Source: Sulfurimonas sp.
GTDB lineage: Bacteria; Campylobacterota; Campylobacteria; Campylobacterales; Sulfurimonadaceae
Direction of reading: 5' to 3'
DNA length: 10,448 bases
NCBI GenBank assembly: GCA_026988735.1
Contig: JALSKR010000226.1
Coordinates: 1 to 10,448, forward strand
Part shown: positions 7,751 to 10,448 of the stretch, piece after piece
Position numbering within the stretch: the first letter of the stretch is position 1
How the letters are laid out: each line of letters opens with the position of its first letter
Position numbers and translations under genes: made by a program
The notes under the pieces: model-generated
What the model was told of the DNA's origin: nothing
Seen by the model: the letters and a program-made list of their open reading frames with translations, nothing else
Databases searched by the model: none

Positions 7751-8224
7751 ATGCGTTTATTTATTTTATTGTTTTTAAGTATTGTTGCTACCCAGGCACA
7801 GGATAATACAAAAAAGATGTATGCAAAAATAGTTGCAAAGAATGCTACGCTCTACCAGAAACCATATGAGTGTTCGAAAAAAAAAGTAGCCTATTATAAA
7901 CGTGGTGATGTCATTGAAATAGAGTACTGTAATCAATACAGATGGTGTAAAACAAAGCATGGATATGTCAAAAGAGATTTATTGTCTGTTAGAACACCTT
8001 ATATTGACTATACAAAAAAAATAAAAAAGAAAAAGAGAGATGAAAAACAGAAGCATGTTGTCAGCCGGAAAAATTCTGATCTGATTTTACAAAAAAGAAC
8101 AAGATCAAAAAAAATACATTTAATTCCTTATAAAAAGAAAATAATACTACAAGATCCTTATAATGAATATTTTTATAAACGTAAAAGTGTAAAACTGATA
8201 ATTGAGGATACCAAATCACTATGA
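7751..8224 (+). CDS. Secreted SH3-like domain protein with strongly basic C-terminal region
   Basis: A signal peptide covers residues 1-17 (MRLFILLFLSIVATQAQ). Residues about 22-75 look like a bacterial SH3-type fold: YAKIVAKNATLYQKPY, KRGDVIEIEYC, YRWCKTKHGYVKRDLL. Two of its three cysteines flank the aromatic strand and could pair. Bacterial SH3 domains commonly bind peptidoglycan or glycan strands. From about residue 90 the protein is packed with lysine and arginine (KKIKKKKRDEKQK and similar runs) and ends in a short tyrosine-rich segment. A basic tail of this kind could hold an acidic polymer, nucleic acid or lipopolysaccharide; this is inference. AGGAG at 7740-7744 precedes the ATG by 6 bases. 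The stop overlaps the next start as ATGA. I do not know a named homologue. Confidence 0.72.
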   Translation: MRLFILLFLSIVATQAQDNTKKMYAKIVAKNATLYQKPYECSKKKVAYYKRGDVIEIEYCNQYRWCKTKHGYVKRDLLSVRTPYIDYTKKIKKKKRDEKQKHVVSRKNSDLILQKRTRSKKIHLIPYKKKIILQDPYNEYFYKRKSVKLIIEDTKSL

Positions 8225-9507
8225 AATATTTTTTTCTCTGTATTGTATTTTTATTGGTAGTTGGCTGTCAACGCAGTGCATCATCAAATCGAGATCTGTC
8301 AACCTGTGATACAAATATTGCCTTGGCATATCCTTTGCAAACAGGGCAACAGAATGTTTTTGCTTATGAAAATATAGCAACGCAACCGAGTACATTTTAT
8401 TATGATGATGGATTTTATAAGATGGGTTACAAAAGAGAGTTTGTAAAAGAGGCAAACGGAACAGTTACAAATAAAAATTATAATCTTCAATGGCAAGATA
8501 ATGAAGCAATAAAAGAGCATAATTTAACCAGGGCAGAGGATTATTGTACAAACTTGACAGTAGGCGGTTACAATGATTGGAGACTACCCAATGTGTATGA
8601 ACTTCTTACGCTTATGGATTTAAGCTCAATGGGTACAGTTGTTGAAAAAAGTTTTGAAAATATGCCAAGTGGACTTTATTACTCTTCAAATAAACTGCAA
8701 AGCAGCAAAAAGGTCTATGCGGTCGGCTTTGAAAACAGTGATTTTTATATTAAAAAAATTGATCAGGTATATGATGCGAATCAAAGCAGTGAAGCATATG
8801 GTACGCTTGTTGGTGTTGAACAAATACCAAAGTACTCTTCCAAAGGAGAATTGTTGTATATTTCTGAAGCAACAATTTACTATAAAGAGACAGACAACCT
8901 TCTGACGACTATAACATTTTACAAAAGATTTGATGCCAATGGTACAATAACAAGTATTGACGGTCCGTTTGTAGTACAGGAAACACCTTTGCATCCGCCT
9001 GAGGTAAAGCCGATAGAACAGGCATATGTAAAATGTGTAAGAGGAAAAGAGATAGGTGGATTCTCTTTGGAAAGAGACAGAGAAAAAGAGATTGTTACAG
9101 ACAGTATTACAGGCTTGGTATGGCAGGATAATACAGATGTTGTCAATTACAAACATCAATGGGGAGAGGCCGAGCAATATTGTTCTGAATTATTTTTAGG
9201 AGGATACCAAGATTGGCGTTTACCGACAATAAGCGAACTGATTACTATAGTTGATTTTAATAATAGTGCAGGTACCTATGCGGTAAATAAAGCTTTCTTG
9301 TATAAAAGTGCCAATAAATTTCATTCATCTTCAAATCTTTGCTATGGAGAAAACTGCCAACAAAGTAATCTTCAGTTAAATGCATGTGGGTATTTAGATA
9401 AACTGGTTATTGAAAATCGCGAGGTAGATATGAACCCATATGACAACAATGAATCTGAACCATATTATAAAGTACGATGTGTTCGATGTGGCGGGTATAG
9501 TCAATAA
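8221..9507 (+). CDS. Lipoprotein with two DUF1566 (Lcl C-terminal) domains
   Basis: The start is set by ATG overlapping the upstream stop (ATGA). It is followed by a lipoprotein signal with VVGC and acylated C16. Two copies of the DUF1566 motif are visible. The first is NLQWQDN at 88-94 with GGYNDWRLPNVYELLTLMD at 115-133, closing with KCVRG at 271-275. The second is TGLVWQDN at 297-304 with GGYQDWRLPTISELITIVD at 327-345, closing with YKVRCVRCGG at 416-425. The first copy carries an extra segment (about 195-255) not expected in the family. The second copy has more cysteines (321, 374, 379, 389, 420, 423), suggesting disulphides. DUF1566 corresponds to the C-terminal domain of the Legionella adhesin Lcl, which is linked to attachment and glycosaminoglycan binding. 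A surface glycan-binding role next to a glucan exporter is therefore plausible but unproven. It is the last gene of the run. Confidence 0.82.
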   Translation: MKYFFLCIVFLLVVGCQRSASSNRDLSTCDTNIALAYPLQTGQQNVFAYENIATQPSTFYYDDGFYKMGYKREFVKEANGTVTNKNYNLQWQDNEAIKEHNLTRAEDYCTNLTVGGYNDWRLPNVYELLTLMDLSSMGTVVEKSFENMPSGLYYSSNKLQSSKKVYAVGFENSDFYIKKIDQVYDANQSSEAYGTLVGVEQIPKYSSKGELLYISEATIYYKETDNLLTTITFYKRFDANGTITSIDGPFVVQETPLHPPEVKPIEQAYVKCVRGKEIGGFSLERDREKEIVTDSITGLVWQDNTDVVNYKHQWGEAEQYCSELFLGGYQDWRLPTISELITIVDFNNSAGTYAVNKAFLYKSANKFHSSSNLCYGENCQQSNLQLNACGYLDKLVIENREVDMNPYDNNESEPYYKVRCVRCGGYSQ

Positions 9508-9513
9508 GCCCGC
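9491..9513 (+). terminator. Possible weak hairpin at the end of the polysaccharide gene run
   Basis: GCGGGT (9491-9496) can pair with GCCCGC (9508-9513) as five G-C pairs plus one G-U, with an 11-base loop that contains the stop codon of the DUF1566 gene. No T tract follows, so this is not a standard intrinsic terminator. It may only be chance or a partial terminator. Confidence 0.25.
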
Positions 9514-9574
9514 TGAGACTGCTGGTTCTTATGTTAAAACAGTTGCAACACAGATATAAAAAAGGCAAAGAAAA

Positions 9575-10448
9575 ATGAGTAGATTCGTAGATAATTTGGC
9601 ATATGAGGCAAGTGCCGGCAGCGGAAAGACCTTTATGCTTGTTGTTCGCTATCTCTCTTTACTCTTTAAGGGGGCGGAGCCTTCAAAAGTTTTGGCACTT
9701 ACCTTTACAAACAAAGCGGCTTCTGAGATGAGCGAGCGGATTGTTGAGACACTAGAAGAGCTACAGAGTCGCACAGAACTGCAAGAAATTGCAAAAGAGT
9801 GTGGCTTCTCTACATCGGAAATTCTCGCGCAGCGTAAGAAGATTTTAGCCGAATTTTTAAATGCAAATACAAAGATTATGACCATTGACAGTTTTTTTAC
9901 GCAGATACTTAGAAAGTTTTCTCTGTATGCCTCTTTGATGCCGGACTTTACAACGGCAAATGCGCAGCATGAAGTCAAACTGATGTCACGATTTCTAAAA
10001 GAGGTGAGTGTAGCGAACAAACGCACAACGTTGATAAATCTCTCTTTGGAATCGAGTAAAAGAGTGAGTGACATATTTGCCCTGCTGGATGATTTTTACC
10101 TCAAAAAAGAGGAGCTTGTCCACCTTACATTTCGTAAAACAGCAACAAAAGAGTTAGAAGCTGAGGCAATGGCTGCTTTACATGTATTGCAGCAGATTAT
10201 AGCAAATTGCAAAGGGGCATCAGCATCGCTGCAAAAAGCGGTTCTTGCAGAAAATTTTGAAGCGCTTAAAGCCAAAACATGGGTTTACAAAGAGAGCCTG
10301 AACTACTGGGTTTTTAAGAAGTGTTTTACGCCTGAGATGGACATACAGTTACATGTAATCCAAAATGCCATCAAAGCGCATGCAAAGGCAAAAGAGCAGA
10401 ACTTTTTTTATGCGCTCAATGAGCTTGCAGATGTCTATAAAAAAGCGA
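9575..10448 (+). CDS. addA: AddA/RecB-like UvrD-family helicase-nuclease, N-terminal part (runs off the window)
   Basis: This is the start of a superfamily 1A helicase of the AddA/RecB type, which with AddB processes double-strand DNA ends for RecA. Visible are the Walker A motif EASAGSGKT (residues 11-19), motif Ia LALTFTNKAASEM (about 39-51) and the following KIMTIDSFFTQILRKFS segment (about 100-115), typical of AddA-type enzymes where the motif leads into the helicase 1B domain. The 291 codons present are only about the first third of such a protein; the remaining helicase motifs and the nuclease domain lie beyond the right edge. ATG 9575 is chosen because the Walker A motif follows immediately, as in related proteins; the ribosome site upstream is weak (AAAGG near 9561-9565). 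G+C is higher than in the genes to its left. It is probably a separate transcription unit, unrelated in function to the polysaccharide genes. RecB is the alternative name for the same family. Confidence 0.85.
   Translation, partial: MSRFVDNLAYEASAGSGKTFMLVVRYLSLLFKGAEPSKVLALTFTNKAASEMSERIVETLEELQSRTELQEIAKECGFSTSEILAQRKKILAEFLNANTKIMTIDSFFTQILRKFSLYASLMPDFTTANAQHEVKLMSRFLKEVSVANKRTTLINLSLESSKRVSDIFALLDDFYLKKEELVHLTFRKTATKELEAEAMAALHVLQQIIANCKGASASLQKAVLAENFEALKAKTWVYKESLNYWVFKKCFTPEMDIQLHVIQNAIKAHAKAKEQNFFYALNELADVYKKA

Noticed and set aside
8639..8905. + strand alternative frame of 88 codons inside the DUF1566 gene
   Set aside because: It lies in another frame of a supported gene, with a lysine-rich random-looking product and no ribosome site evident.
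8686..9177. Minus-strand open frame of 163 codons inside the DUF1566 gene
   Set aside because: It is antisense to clear repeated DUF1566 motifs; its cysteine- and isoleucine-rich product looks like a shadow.
9508..9574. Promoter for addA in the 67-base gap
   Set aside because: TTGCAA (9543) and TATAAA (9555) are only 6 bases apart, too close for -35 and -10 boxes; no better pair was found by eye.
9649..10074. Minus-strand open frame of 141 codons inside addA
   Set aside because: It overlaps the conserved helicase motifs on the + strand and has no features of its own.
1..10448. CRISPR arrays, tRNA or rRNA genes, insertion sequences
   Set aside because: I saw no regularly spaced repeats, no tRNA-like cloverleaf sequence, no transposase motifs and no terminal inverted repeats, and coding genes fill almost all of the window.

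Overview
The window looks like a low-GC member of the Campylobacterota, perhaps Sulfurimonas-like. This is inferred from the A/T-rich, lysine-rich coding style, the tightly packed same-strand genes and the AddA-type helicase at the right edge. No rRNA or other taxonomic marker is present, so the placement is tentative. Every gene I can support is on the + strand.

Bases 1-9507 are one compact run of seven genes, with overlaps of 8, 47, 8 and 4 bp and gaps of 9 and 12 bp. The first three form the periplasmic and outer-membrane half of a bacterial cellulose (or cellulose-like beta-glucan) secretion machine: a BcsB-like inner-membrane-anchored protein carrying a LamG domain, a GH8 endoglucanase (BcsZ) and a TPR/beta-barrel exporter (BcsC). 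The synthase BcsA is not in the window and would be expected upstream. The 5' end of the BcsB-like gene looks broken: LamG coding sequence continues upstream of the first usable start, but a stop codon and a frame change interrupt it within bases 69-95.

The next four genes are not standard cellulose-operon members: two paralogous FlgO-domain lipoproteins, a small secreted SH3-like protein with a very basic tail, and a lipoprotein with two DUF1566 (Lcl C-terminal) domains. All carry export signals, and three are probably lipid-anchored. I infer that they form an envelope module that helps the exporter assemble, or holds or presents the polysaccharide at the cell surface. This linkage is the most interesting feature of the window.

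After a 67-bp gap holding a weak hairpin, the window ends inside an AddA/RecB-like helicase gene. Its composition is visibly richer in G+C, which suggests a housekeeping gene next to an accessory polysaccharide cassette.
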